From assembly GCA_910577685.1 (NCBI GenBank), contig CAJTOH010000019.1, positions 1 through 64,000 of the forward strand: DNA of 64,000 nt, read 5' to 3'. Under the pieces are notes generated by a model. That model did not search any database. It saw nothing but the letters and a program-made list of their open reading frames with translations, and had not been told where the DNA came from. How positions within the stretch are numbered: the first letter of the stretch is position 1; each line of letters starts with the position of its first letter. The DNA is from an uncultured Dorea sp. Lineage in GTDB: Bacteria; Bacillota; Clostridia; Lachnospirales; Lachnospiraceae. The position numbers and the translations under genes were made by a program. Shown one piece after another: positions 34,451 through 41,710 of the stretch.

Positions 34451-34714
34451 TTGGCTAATATCAAATCTGCAAAGAAGAGAATCTTAGTGAACGAAACAAA
34501 AGCTGCTAGAAATAAAGCAATCAAGTCTAAGGTAAAAACTTGCGTGAAGAAGGTTGAGACAGCCGTTGCGAACAAGGACGCACAGGCTGCGGCAGACGCG
34601 CTCAAGGTTGCGACTGTTGAGATCAACAAGGCAGGAAGCAAGGGCGTTTATCACAAGAATACTTGTTCAAGAAAGATTTCCCGTCTGGCAAAGGCCGTGA
34701 ACGGAATCGCTTAA
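34451..34714 (+). CDS. rpsT: 30S ribosomal protein S20
   Basis: Small-subunit ribosomal protein S20, 87 aa. The start is a TTG at 34451 (M-ANIKSAKKRI) behind GGAGGTGG, exactly at the family's N terminus; the frame runs further up but without S20 sequence. The rest is conserved: AARNKAIKSKVKTCVKKVE, then AGSKGVYHKNTCSRKISRLAKAV. The TTG start recalls the UUG start of Escherichia coli rpsT, where it limits expression and helps autoregulation. The gene has its own promoter and terminator and lies between two minus-strand units. Confidence 0.97.
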   Translation: MANIKSAKKRILVNETKAARNKAIKSKVKTCVKKVETAVANKDAQAAADALKVATVEINKAGSKGVYHKNTCSRKISRLAKAVNGIA

Positions 34715-34749
34715 TATAGCTGCTTGAGAACAATAGATGTGGATAATAA

Positions 34750-34781
34750 AAAAACAGCCATACCGTCAGTGGCTGTTTTTT
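34750..34781 (+). terminator. Terminator of rpsT, likely bidirectional
   Basis: ACAGCCA/TGGCTGT with a 9-base loop, extended by A and T runs on both sides (AAAAAA...TTTTTT). It separates rpsT from the converging gene at 34796. Confidence 0.85.
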
Positions 34782-34795
34782 CTTACGTTCTTCTC

Positions 34796-35458
34796 CTAAT
34801 CCGCTAAGACCGTCAGCAATTCCTGATAACCCTTCGTCTTATTGCGGATATCTTCTTTGGTTACCCCGTAGTACGGATATACGTCTTTATAGATTGCCCT
34901 CAGTCTCTTCATCCCGCCCTTCTTTCCGCTGTATGAGCAGGAAATCATCCCCCATATTCTATCCATGGAAAATTCAATCCTCCCCGCCTTGGTATGTATT
35001 CTATAAAGATGAAAATCCACCGGGAACAGCTCGTTGGAAACCGCCTGCGCGGCCTCGATGCGTTTCTCTGCCCGCCGTATACATTCTTCAATGGAAGCAC
35101 GGTCCCTTCCTCTTAGCTTCGGGAACTTTGACAGCTCTCCTAACAATTCCGGACGGTAATTCATAATCAAGGATTCTTTCTCGCATTTGTATTGTTCCTG
35201 ATAATAACTACTCTCCTTCGGCAGCTCAACCGCGTTGTATACGTCTTTTAAATACGCCTCGACTTCTTCAAACGTATGGCTCTTTGGCCGGATCAGGGAC
35301 GCGGCTCTCTTTTTCTTCCTAAGGTAACGCCTTTGCCGTATTTTTTCTATGAAACTTCGTCTTTCCGGCTTTCCTGCGATAAAAACGTTGGTAGGGCCGT
35401 CCGCGCCTCCTATAATGGAAACGGCTTCAGCCCTTTTTCTCTTTCTAAATCTCTTCAC
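34796..35458 (-). CDS. Unknown protein with an SIIGGADGPT motif
   Basis: A 220-aa protein that I do not recognise. It starts with a very basic stretch (KRFRKRKRAEA), then SIIGGADGPTNVFIAGK (res. 14-30), a sequence strikingly like the conserved GGADGPT region of the membrane beta subunits of sodium-pumping decarboxylases. No membrane segments are visible here; the remainder is charged and helical (FEEVEAYLKDVYNAVELPKESSYY and RRAEKRIEAAQAVSNELFPVDFHLYRIHTKAGRIEFSMDRIWG). The start is a GTG at 35458 with AAGGATATATA. It lies downstream of a nitroreductase gene by 20 bp. Role unknown. Confidence 0.7.
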   Translation of the reverse strand: MKRFRKRKRAEAVSIIGGADGPTNVFIAGKPERRSFIEKIRQRRYLRKKKRAASLIRPKSHTFEEVEAYLKDVYNAVELPKESSYYQEQYKCEKESLIMNYRPELLGELSKFPKLRGRDRASIEECIRRAEKRIEAAQAVSNELFPVDFHLYRIHTKAGRIEFSMDRIWGMISCSYSGKKGGMKRLRAIYKDVYPYYGVTKEDIRNKTKGYQELLTVLAD

Positions 35459-35478
35459 TATATATCCTTAATTCCTGG

Positions 35479-36003
35479 TTAAAATTTTTCTCTGTGAATC
35501 TTCTCCATCGGCAGCTCGTCCAATGAATAGGCGGCCGGATGATCCTTCGCTATTCCCAATGACAGAATGGCTTCCACGCCATACTTGTCCGGAATATCAA
35601 GCAAATCTCTGATGAAGTCTTCCGTCTTTCTTCCGTCCGAAGCCTCCCGAAGCCTTCCCTGAACCCAGCAGCTTCCCACTCCAAGGCAGTCCGCCATCAG
35701 ATGCATATTCGTCATGGCGGCAGAACAGTCCTCCGTCCATACGTCGGTCTTCTCCGTATCGCCTACGACAACCACTGCGCAATCCGCATGCTCAATCATA
35801 GCGGCTCCGGCAGCACGGCTCTTCGTCAGCTTCGCCAGAACTTCCTTATCATGTACCACGATAAACTCCCACGGCTTTAGGTTCTTTCCGGATGCAGACA
35901 AAAGCCCCGCCTTTAAAATCTGCTCAAGCTTCTCCTCCGGCACCGCTTCTCCCGTATAAGTTCTTACGCTCCTGCGATTTCTCATAACTTCTAACAAATC
36001 CAT
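35479..36003 (-). CDS. Nitroreductase family protein
   Basis: FMN-dependent NAD(P)H oxidoreductase of 174 aa, small for the family. The start of the fold is conserved: RNRRSVRTYTGEAVPEEKLEQILKAGLLSASGKNLKPWEFIVV, where the RRSVR is the FMN phosphate site, and the later IGSLGIA-like stretch VEAILSLGIAKDHP is the second FMN-contacting part. It begins behind AGAGGTGTTTT. Substrate is unknown; such proteins may reduce quinones, flavins or xenobiotic nitro groups. It lies just ahead of the SIIGGADGPT protein, with which it may be cotranscribed. Confidence 0.9.
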   Translation of the reverse strand: MDLLEVMRNRRSVRTYTGEAVPEEKLEQILKAGLLSASGKNLKPWEFIVVHDKEVLAKLTKSRAAGAAMIEHADCAVVVVGDTEKTDVWTEDCSAAMTNMHLMADCLGVGSCWVQGRLREASDGRKTEDFIRDLLDIPDKYGVEAILSLGIAKDHPAAYSLDELPMEKIHREKF

Positions 36004-36113
36004 TTTAAAACACCTCTTCTTAATTCTATATTCTTTCTCCTAGTATACACCAATCCGAATGTTAAATTCAACTCTTTCCTGCCCCATACTCGTATTAGTT
36101 AGCCTGCCGGTAA

Positions 36114-37457
36114 TTAATACCCCCGCTCCTTTAACCCGTTCACCAGCCCTACATAAAACTCTCTGACGTCAAAATCCCGTATATTCTCCCTGTTCAAATC
36201 AATCATATCCCCGTGGGAGATCCCCCTCTTTCCCTTTGCCGTCAGAAACAGATAATCTTCTCCCCACGGAAAGGATCCCTCCGCCACCAATCCGTCATTG
36301 GGACCGTCAAAAAATTTGACAAGCTGGTGAGAGAAATTAAGGGGGAATCTTCCTCCCGACGCCACATTCAGTTTCGAACCGACACTCTGGTAATAAACCC
36401 CCGGCGCATCAGGCACGTTCCGGTTAAAGCTCTTACAGGCAGATGCCGTAAGGTCAGTAACCGCCGCAATGAAATCCGGATTCTCATCCCCTAATTTCCT
36501 AAGCGCAGCGTTATAACCGTCCGCCACCTTGTCCTTCGTCGCCTGCGGAATCTTTTCCAGAAGGTAATCGGCAAAAATGCATCCCCTGTGCGGTGTATTG
36601 ATTGTCGTCAGGGACGCGACATATTCCGCCATTCCAAGAACGCTGACCGCATACCGCGAATCCAGCCCGCCCTTCGAATGTGCGATGATGTTTACCTTCC
36701 GGCTGCCGGTCTGCTCAATAATCTCTCTGATACGGCCGGCAAGCTCTCTGCCGCTGTCCGCAACGCAAGCCGCCGACTGATGATTGCCATAGAAAATCGA
36801 CGCGCCGTGAGCCTCCAGCTCCTTAGGGATCCTGCCCCAATAGTTAAAATATTTAAAATCCCGGAAAAATACCCCGTGTACCATCAGAATCGGATACTTG
36901 GTCTGGCAAAGCCTCTCGTCTTTGCGCTCCTGCGCCTGCATAATCTTTACGCTCTCAAATTCCCATTCTTCCATCGCCATACGGATAATCTTTACCAACA
37001 CGACAAGATGAACGACAGGGATCCATCCGCACAGAATCCCAATAGCCCTCCACTTCACTCCGATCTGGAAAGAGGTCAGGTATACACGGACGATACCGCA
37101 CCAGAAAACGGACGACTCCGCGATTACCGCACAGGCAAGGTCTGCAAACCATACTGTCTTCGCCTCCGCAAAAGACACCGGAAGCATAATGATAAGCCCC
37201 GCCGCCGATACGGTGGCCGATATCAGAAAATAGATCAGCAGCTCGCACCCGTCCGCACAGATCCGAAGCCTCCTTTTAGGAAGCCTCCGATGTGAAAACG
37301 CCGGAACGATATTCAATATAATCACTCCCACTATAAAAAGGAGTACGAAAAAAATGCCCCCTTTTTCCGGAATAACCCCATAATGATACAGAAATGGAAT
37401 ATTAGCCCCAAGACATAGGAAAAATGCACAGCCTGCCCGCCGTATGTACTTCATCAT
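36114..37457 (-). CDS. Membrane-anchored alpha/beta hydrolase (lipase-like)
   Basis: A 447-aa protein with four or five N-terminal hydrophobic segments (res. about 7-25, 34-54, 73-95, 105-125 and 138-158) followed by an alpha/beta hydrolase domain: VHGVF at 193-197 is the oxyanion region and IIAHSKGGLDSRYA (257-270) holds the nucleophile Ser261 in H-S-K-G-G. The later DGPNDGLVAEGSFPWG and GISHGDMIDL supply the likely acid and histidine. It resembles PGAP1/lipase class proteins that act on esters. The ATG pair follows GAAGAAGG, with GAGGAGG further up. A 33-bp gap follows lepB. Confidence 0.82.
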   Translation of the reverse strand: MMKYIRRAGCAFFLCLGANIPFLYHYGVIPEKGGIFFVLLFIVGVIILNIVPAFSHRRLPKRRLRICADGCELLIYFLISATVSAAGLIIMLPVSFAEAKTVWFADLACAVIAESSVFWCGIVRVYLTSFQIGVKWRAIGILCGWIPVVHLVVLVKIIRMAMEEWEFESVKIMQAQERKDERLCQTKYPILMVHGVFFRDFKYFNYWGRIPKELEAHGASIFYGNHQSAACVADSGRELAGRIREIIEQTGSRKVNIIAHSKGGLDSRYAVSVLGMAEYVASLTTINTPHRGCIFADYLLEKIPQATKDKVADGYNAALRKLGDENPDFIAAVTDLTASACKSFNRNVPDAPGVYYQSVGSKLNVASGGRFPLNFSHQLVKFFDGPNDGLVAEGSFPWGEDYLFLTAKGKRGISHGDMIDLNRENIRDFDVREFYVGLVNGLKERGY

Positions 37458-37490
37458 CCTTCTTCCGAAACCTCCTCTTATGAGCCGTTG

Positions 37491-38054
37491 TCAGTCCACC
37501 ATCCCCAGACGCGGATAATACTGAAATACCGCCTTCGCCAGAATCTTTTTCTTCTCCACATATTGATTCTCCCAGAATCTGGAATCATGAGAGTGATTCC
37601 GGTTATCCCCCATCACAAAATAAGAATCTTGAGGGACTTCATACGGCCCGAAACTTCCCTTAGGAACCTCTTTCAGGTAAATCTCCTCAAGCGGAAGATC
37701 GGCCCCGTTGATATAGACCTGCCCGTCTACAATCCGGACCGTCTCCCCCGGCAGCCCGATCACCCTCTTTATAAAAACCTGAGACTCGTCGTCCGGGAAC
37801 CGGAATATAATGATGTCGTCCCTCTTTGGCTCCTGAAACAGATATGCCAGACGCGACCCGATAATCCGGTCCCCGGGAAGGATCGTATTCTCCATGGAAC
37901 CGGACGGAATCGTTGCATTTACAATCAGAACCTTACTGCAGAACAACGCCAGCAGAACCGGTACCACGATCATGTTGAAACATTCCCTGACAATTTTTTT
38001 TACTTTATCACCTTTAATTTTAATATCCAAATACTCCGTCAATCGATTCATCAT
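37491..38054 (-). CDS. lepB: Signal peptidase I
   Basis: Type I leader peptidase that removes signal peptides outside the membrane. The 187-aa protein has a single N-terminal membrane segment and the catalytic Ser/Lys pair: nucleophile in IPSGSMENTILPGD and general base in DDSQ... FIKRVIGLPGE; the GDNRNHSHDSRFWG-like motif (VMGDNRNHSHDSRFW) confirms the family. Its start (two ATGs at 38051-38054) overlaps the dCMP deaminase gene by 35 bp, so translation is coupled. Clostridia usually have several paralogues. Confidence 0.95.
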   Translation of the reverse strand: MMNRLTEYLDIKIKGDKVKKIVRECFNMIVVPVLLALFCSKVLIVNATIPSGSMENTILPGDRIIGSRLAYLFQEPKRDDIIIFRFPDDESQVFIKRVIGLPGETVRIVDGQVYINGADLPLEEIYLKEVPKGSFGPYEVPQDSYFVMGDNRNHSHDSRFWENQYVEKKKILAKAVFQYYPRLGMVD

Positions 38055-38508
38055 TCTCCACCCAGTCGCTCACAAGAACCATCCGGTATGTCTCTTTTGT
38101 GTCACGGATATATACCTTCTTAATCCCTGCATTGATAATCAGCCGTTTACACATGGAACAGCTATTAGAATTCTTGATATACTCCCCTGTATCCACCTCT
38201 ATCCCGATCAGGTACAAAGAACTCCCGATCATCTTATCCCTCGACGCGCTGATAATGGCGTTGGCCTCGGCATGGACGCTCCGGCAGAGTTCATAGCGCT
38301 CTCCGCGCGGCACCTTCATCTTCTTGCGGATACACTCTCCAAGATCCGTACAGTTCTTCCGTCCGCGGGGCGCCCCCACATATCCCGTGGAAATAACCTC
38401 GTCATTTTTTACAATCACAGCTCCATAGTGCCTCCTAAGACAGGTACATCTCTGGGACACCATCTCTGCAAGATCCAGATAATAGTTTGTCTTATCTCTG
38501 CGTTCCAT
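38020..38508 (-). CDS. dCMP deaminase family protein (ComEB-like)
   Basis: Zinc-dependent deaminase of 162 aa, probably converting dCMP to dUMP for thymidylate synthesis; a ComEB-type name is also used. The zinc ligands are seen in HAEANAIISASRDK (His and catalytic Glu) and CSMCKRLIINAGIKKVY (two cysteines). The N-terminal RCTCLRRHYGAVIVKNDEVISTGYVGAPRG stretch is the usual dCMP deaminase signature. The start follows GGGAGGAACAA. It is first in an operon with lepB and probably the lipase-like gene. Confidence 0.93.
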   Translation of the reverse strand: MERRDKTNYYLDLAEMVSQRCTCLRRHYGAVIVKNDEVISTGYVGAPRGRKNCTDLGECIRKKMKVPRGERYELCRSVHAEANAIISASRDKMIGSSLYLIGIEVDTGEYIKNSNSCSMCKRLIINAGIKKVYIRDTKETYRMVLVSDWVENDESIDGVFGY

Positions 38509-38543
38509 TTGTTCCTCCCGCTTTTTATGGTTTCTTTACCCAT

Positions 38544-38572
38544 ATTATCCTCTATCTTGCCCAAAATATCAA
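38544..38572 (-). promoter_or_regulatory. Predicted promoter of the deaminase-lepB operon
   Basis: Minus-strand TTGATA (38567-38572), 17-bp spacer, GATAAT (38544-38549), 36 bp before the deaminase start. Confidence 0.5.
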
Positions 38573-38630
38573 CCTGTTTCTTCTTAAACCTCATTAAACT
38601 TAATAAATCAATTAATTCTCAATTTATCCG

Positions 38631-38659
38631 TTGCTAAAACACCGAAAAAAGTCTATACT
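38631..38659 (+). promoter_or_regulatory. Predicted promoter of the AAA ATPase gene
   Basis: TTGCTA (38631-38636), 17-bp spacer, TATACT (38654-38659). The mRNA would begin near 38666 and immediately form a hairpin, ATTGCTG/CAGCAAT (38670-38697), which ends 5 bp before AGGAGG. Confidence 0.6.
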
Positions 38660-38714
38660 ATTTTTAAGTATTGCTGTCAGCACGTGAATTCAGCAATGTT
38701 TCAGGAGGTGTACC

Positions 38715-39743
38715 ATGCATTTAATCAATGCTCAGATAACGAATTTTAAAGGAATTGAACAGCTGCGTCTGGAATTTAAACCAGGCTTCCATCTGATAAA
38801 GGGAACGGGCGGAACCGGAAAGACTTCTATTCTCAACGCTCTGGCCGCAGGCCTATCCGGAATCCTTTCGGGAATCGAAGAATTTTCCGCAACACATTTT
38901 AACAGAGACGAAATCCGCAAAGTATACGGAATATCCGGCGACGGCGCGCTTGACTGCAGCTACTTTGCACCGGTTGAGATTACTCTGGTCGCAAGCGTTG
39001 AAGGGATAAATATACCCGTCCGCTGGATTATGAGCCGAACCAGCATCCACGCCTCGAAAAGCTCAATCCAACCCAAAGATACCGCCGCCGTCTTAAGGCG
39101 TCTTGCAAAAAAAACAGAGCTGGATCTGCCGGTCATAAGTTTTTACGGCTCCGAAAGGGCCTGTTCACCGAGATTAGAAAAAATAGAAAATATTTTCCGC
39201 AAAAAATATTTAAGAACCGTAGGTTACACGGATACGCTGTCGGAATCGACAAACCTTCGTTTCTTGTTCAACTGGTGTTCGAAGATGGAGCAGACGGAGC
39301 AATACGGGGCGGTTATGGGTGCGGCAGCCGATTTTGCAGGCAGGATGAACGGCGGGAAATCCTGCAGATTCTTTTTTGACAAGAAACTGGATGAACTTAT
39401 GTATCAGGACGATCAGGGAATCCTTCCCGTAGGGCATCTAAGCGCAGGTTTCCAGTCCTTGATCTGGATGATCTTTGATATTTCCTTCCGGATGGCTTTG
39501 CTGAATCCCCATAAGAAAGAGGAGATCCCAAAGTCAAGGGGGATTGTCCTGATTGACGAACTGGACATGCATCTGGATTCTAAGGGACAGGCCGCGGTGA
39601 TTGACGCGCTGAGGGGTGTGTTTCCCAATGTGCAGTTTATTGCGGCTGCGTGTTCTGCAACAATAGCCGATTCTGCAAAGGAGGTTACGATCATCGACAT
39701 TGAAAACGGGGAACCACAATATAGTTGCCGGAAGGAATCTTGA
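38715..39743 (+). CDS. Lone RecF/ABC-type AAA family ATPase
   Basis: A 342-aa ATPase of the SMC/RecF-like kind. Walker A is GTGGTGKTS (res. 30-38), preceded by the N-terminal INAQITNFKGIEQLRLEF typical of these proteins. An ABC-like signature HLSAGFQSLIWMI (241-253) and Walker B GIVLIDELDMHL (276-287) follow, then a D-loop-like LDSKG and ACSATIADSAKEV. There is no coiled-coil arm or Toprim domain, so it is not RecF or a full OLD protein. It stands alone on the plus strand with AGGAGG at the start. Similar stand-alone ATPases occur in defence systems but no nuclease is next to it here. Confidence 0.8.
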   Translation: MHLINAQITNFKGIEQLRLEFKPGFHLIKGTGGTGKTSILNALAAGLSGILSGIEEFSATHFNRDEIRKVYGISGDGALDCSYFAPVEITLVASVEGINIPVRWIMSRTSIHASKSSIQPKDTAAVLRRLAKKTELDLPVISFYGSERACSPRLEKIENIFRKKYLRTVGYTDTLSESTNLRFLFNWCSKMEQTEQYGAVMGAAADFAGRMNGGKSCRFFFDKKLDELMYQDDQGILPVGHLSAGFQSLIWMIFDISFRMALLNPHKKEEIPKSRGIVLIDELDMHLDSKGQAAVIDALRGVFPNVQFIAAACSATIADSAKEVTIIDIENGEPQYSCRKES

Positions 39744-39759
39744 CAAGATTATACGGTAT

Positions 39760-39789
39760 CAGAGGGATGGTATATTTACCATTCCTCTG
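39760..39789 (+). terminator. Hairpin after the AAA ATPase gene
   Basis: CAGAGGGATGGTA/TACCATTCCTCTG is a 13-bp stem with one mismatch and a 4-base loop, 16 bp past the stop. It lies between converging genes; a U tract is absent. Confidence 0.6.
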
Positions 39790-39847
39790 AATATGCTTCT
39801 CTTAATATTCCGGTTTTGCCGCAGATATTGAGCGGTTTATACTCAGA

Positions 39848-41239
39848 TCACAGCAGCCATTCTTCAATCGTATCCAAAAGCGCGCTCTGGTAACTGATTG
39901 CATCCACATCCTCGGCAGCGATAATATCCCGGCTCCCCACTTTCGTTCCATTCAGGTAATATTTTGCTTCTCCTACCTTATCTCCCTTTTTGATCGGAGC
40001 CTGCAATTTCTTATCCACCGCCACTTTTCTTTCCATTCCTTTTAAATCGGCCCCCGTCGTATCGATATATGTAAACGCCTCTTCCTGCTCCGCCTTAACG
40101 GTCTTCTTTACCCCTCTCGCAAGCTTCACAGGCTTTACAGGACTTTCCTCCTCCTGATACTTATTGCATTTCCCAAATCCATAATTACAGAGAGTAATAG
40201 CGTCTCTTACACGGGCTTTGCTGTCTTCCGCCGCCATGATTACCGCGATTAATTCCGTATCGTCCTTTTTTGCCGTGGCAGATACGCAGAACTTCGCCTT
40301 GCTGGTGGAGCCGGTTTTAAGGCCGGTGGCATATTCATACTGCCGGATCAGTTTATTCGTGTTCGTCAGGCCGAACTCGGAGGAACCCTTTTTCGTCGTG
40401 TGGGTTATATTCTCCATCCAGATAGTGCAGTAATCGTGGATCTGGGGGTATGCCGTAATCAGCTCCCTTGACATCAGCGCAATATCCTTTGCCGTTGTCA
40501 GATGTCCCTCCGCATCCAGCCCGTTGCAGTTGATAAAATGCGTGTTCGTCATTCCAAGGCCTTCGGCTCTTTTGTTCATCTGCGCCACAAATTCCTCTTC
40601 ATTGCCGCAGATGTGTTCTGCCATTGCCACACATGCGTCGTTTGCGCTTGCCACGGAAATGCATTTAATCATCGTATCCACCGTCTGCACCTCCCCCGGC
40701 TCTAAAAACACCTGCGACCCGCCCATAGACGCCGCATACTCCGAAGTCGTCACCGAATCCTCCAGCTTAATCTTCCCGTCCGCCAGCGCATCGAAAATCA
40801 GCAGAAGGGTCATAACCTTGGTCACGCTGGCCGGCGGCCGCTGCGTATCTCCGTCTTTCTCAAAAATCACCTGTCCTGTAGAAGATTCCATCAGAACCGC
40901 AGACGGCGCGCTGACTTCTACCTGCCCCTGCGCCCCCGAATTTTCAGACGCCTCCGCATCTTCCTTATCTTCATCCCTCTCCCCGGCATCTGCCTCCCCT
41001 TGGGCGGCTTCCCCTTCCTGTGCTTCACCCGTTTCCCCCGCATCCGTCTCCTCCTGCCCCTCAGTTTCTCCCTGTCCGACCGTTTCTTTTGTTTCCTTCT
41101 CCTTCTGATTCCCACCCTCGCTCCTCTGCGTTTCCTTTTTCTGCTCATCCGTATACAGAATAGGCTCCTTCACCTGCACCGCATATACGGGCTGTACGCA
41201 CAGCAAAGCTCCAAGCAGCATTGCCACAATAGATTTCAT
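39848..41239 (-). CDS. D-alanyl-D-alanine carboxypeptidase (S11, DacF-like)
   Basis: Exported penicillin-binding carboxypeptidase of 463 aa that trims peptidoglycan stem peptides. The signal peptide is MKSIVAMLLGALLCVQPVYA. Between residues about 33 and 104 lies a low-complexity E/G/Q/T-rich acidic linker, unusual for the family. The catalytic motifs follow: SVTK (Ser138, Lys141), SAN (198-200) and KTG (308-310). The C-terminal PBP5-type domain and a short amphipathic end (QSALLDTIEEWLL) suggest loose membrane association. It starts behind GAGGAGTCAGTTGT. Monocistronic with its own promoter. Confidence 0.93.
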   Translation of the reverse strand: MKSIVAMLLGALLCVQPVYAVQVKEPILYTDEQKKETQRSEGGNQKEKETKETVGQGETEGQEETDAGETGEAQEGEAAQGEADAGERDEDKEDAEASENSGAQGQVEVSAPSAVLMESSTGQVIFEKDGDTQRPPASVTKVMTLLLIFDALADGKIKLEDSVTTSEYAASMGGSQVFLEPGEVQTVDTMIKCISVASANDACVAMAEHICGNEEEFVAQMNKRAEGLGMTNTHFINCNGLDAEGHLTTAKDIALMSRELITAYPQIHDYCTIWMENITHTTKKGSSEFGLTNTNKLIRQYEYATGLKTGSTSKAKFCVSATAKKDDTELIAVIMAAEDSKARVRDAITLCNYGFGKCNKYQEEESPVKPVKLARGVKKTVKAEQEEAFTYIDTTGADLKGMERKVAVDKKLQAPIKKGDKVGEAKYYLNGTKVGSRDIIAAEDVDAISYQSALLDTIEEWLL

Positions 41240-41277
41240 ACAACTGACTCCTCATAATTTCCTCTATTACTACTATT

Positions 41278-41306
41278 GTAATAGACACCCGCAGAAATTA
41301 TGACAA
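41278..41306 (-). promoter_or_regulatory. Predicted promoter of the carboxypeptidase gene
   Basis: Minus-strand TTGTCA (41301-41306), 17-bp spacer, TATTAC (41278-41283), 38 bp before the start codon. Confidence 0.45.
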
Positions 41307-41356
41307 TCCATTCGCCTAATCGGAGGTATAACCTAAATATACCATAAATAACGGCA

Positions 41357-41398
41357 AAAACAGGGGATGGAGAGCTATAACCTCCCATCCCCTGTTTT
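41357..41398 (-). terminator. Strong terminator after the rubredoxin gene
   Basis: AAAACAGGGGATGG/CCATCCCCTGTTTT is a 14-bp perfect stem with a 14-base loop, followed on the minus strand by TTTGCCG. It lies 40 bp past the rubredoxin stop. Confidence 0.85.
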
Positions 41399-41438
41399 CA
41401 CTGCTGCTGTTCACTTCCACAAAATATCCCGTCGGAAT

Positions 41439-41594
41439 CTACACCTCGGAAAATTGATCTTTCCCTACCATACAGAGCGGACAAACAAAATCCTCCGGCA
41501 CGTCCTCCCACTTTGTACCCGGCGCGATATCTCCCTCCGGATAACCTGCTTCCTCGTCATACTCCCATCCGCATACGTCACATACATACTTCAT
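41439..41594 (-). CDS. Rubredoxin
   Basis: A 51-aa one-iron electron carrier, found by reading the gap between the carboxypeptidase and the zinc-ribbon gene. The protein begins MKYVCDVCGWEYD and continues with EGDIAPGTKWEDVPEDF and VCPLCMVGKDQF. The four iron ligands are Cys5, Cys8, Cys38 and Cys41 in two CxxC knuckles, and the aromatic and Gly positions between them are canonical. The start ATG at 41594 has AAAGGAGAAAAGGATT upstream. It is monocistronic, ending in a strong terminator. Possible partners are rubrerythrin or flavodiiron proteins outside this window. Confidence 0.95.
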   Translation of the reverse strand: MKYVCDVCGWEYDEEAGYPEGDIAPGTKWEDVPEDFVCPLCMVGKDQFSEV

Positions 41595-41710
41595 AATCCT
41601 TTTCTCCTTTCAAAATCTATAAACACTCTCTGATGCGCCGCCGCATCAATATATCTGACTTTACACACACCGGCGCACCCAAGAGTATTCTTCCCTGCTA
41701 CCCCCGAAGA

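Noticed and set aside
38631..39743. A defence island around the AAA ATPase
   Set aside because: Its neighbours are a deaminase, lepB and a carboxypeptidase; no nuclease, methylase or toxin is adjacent.
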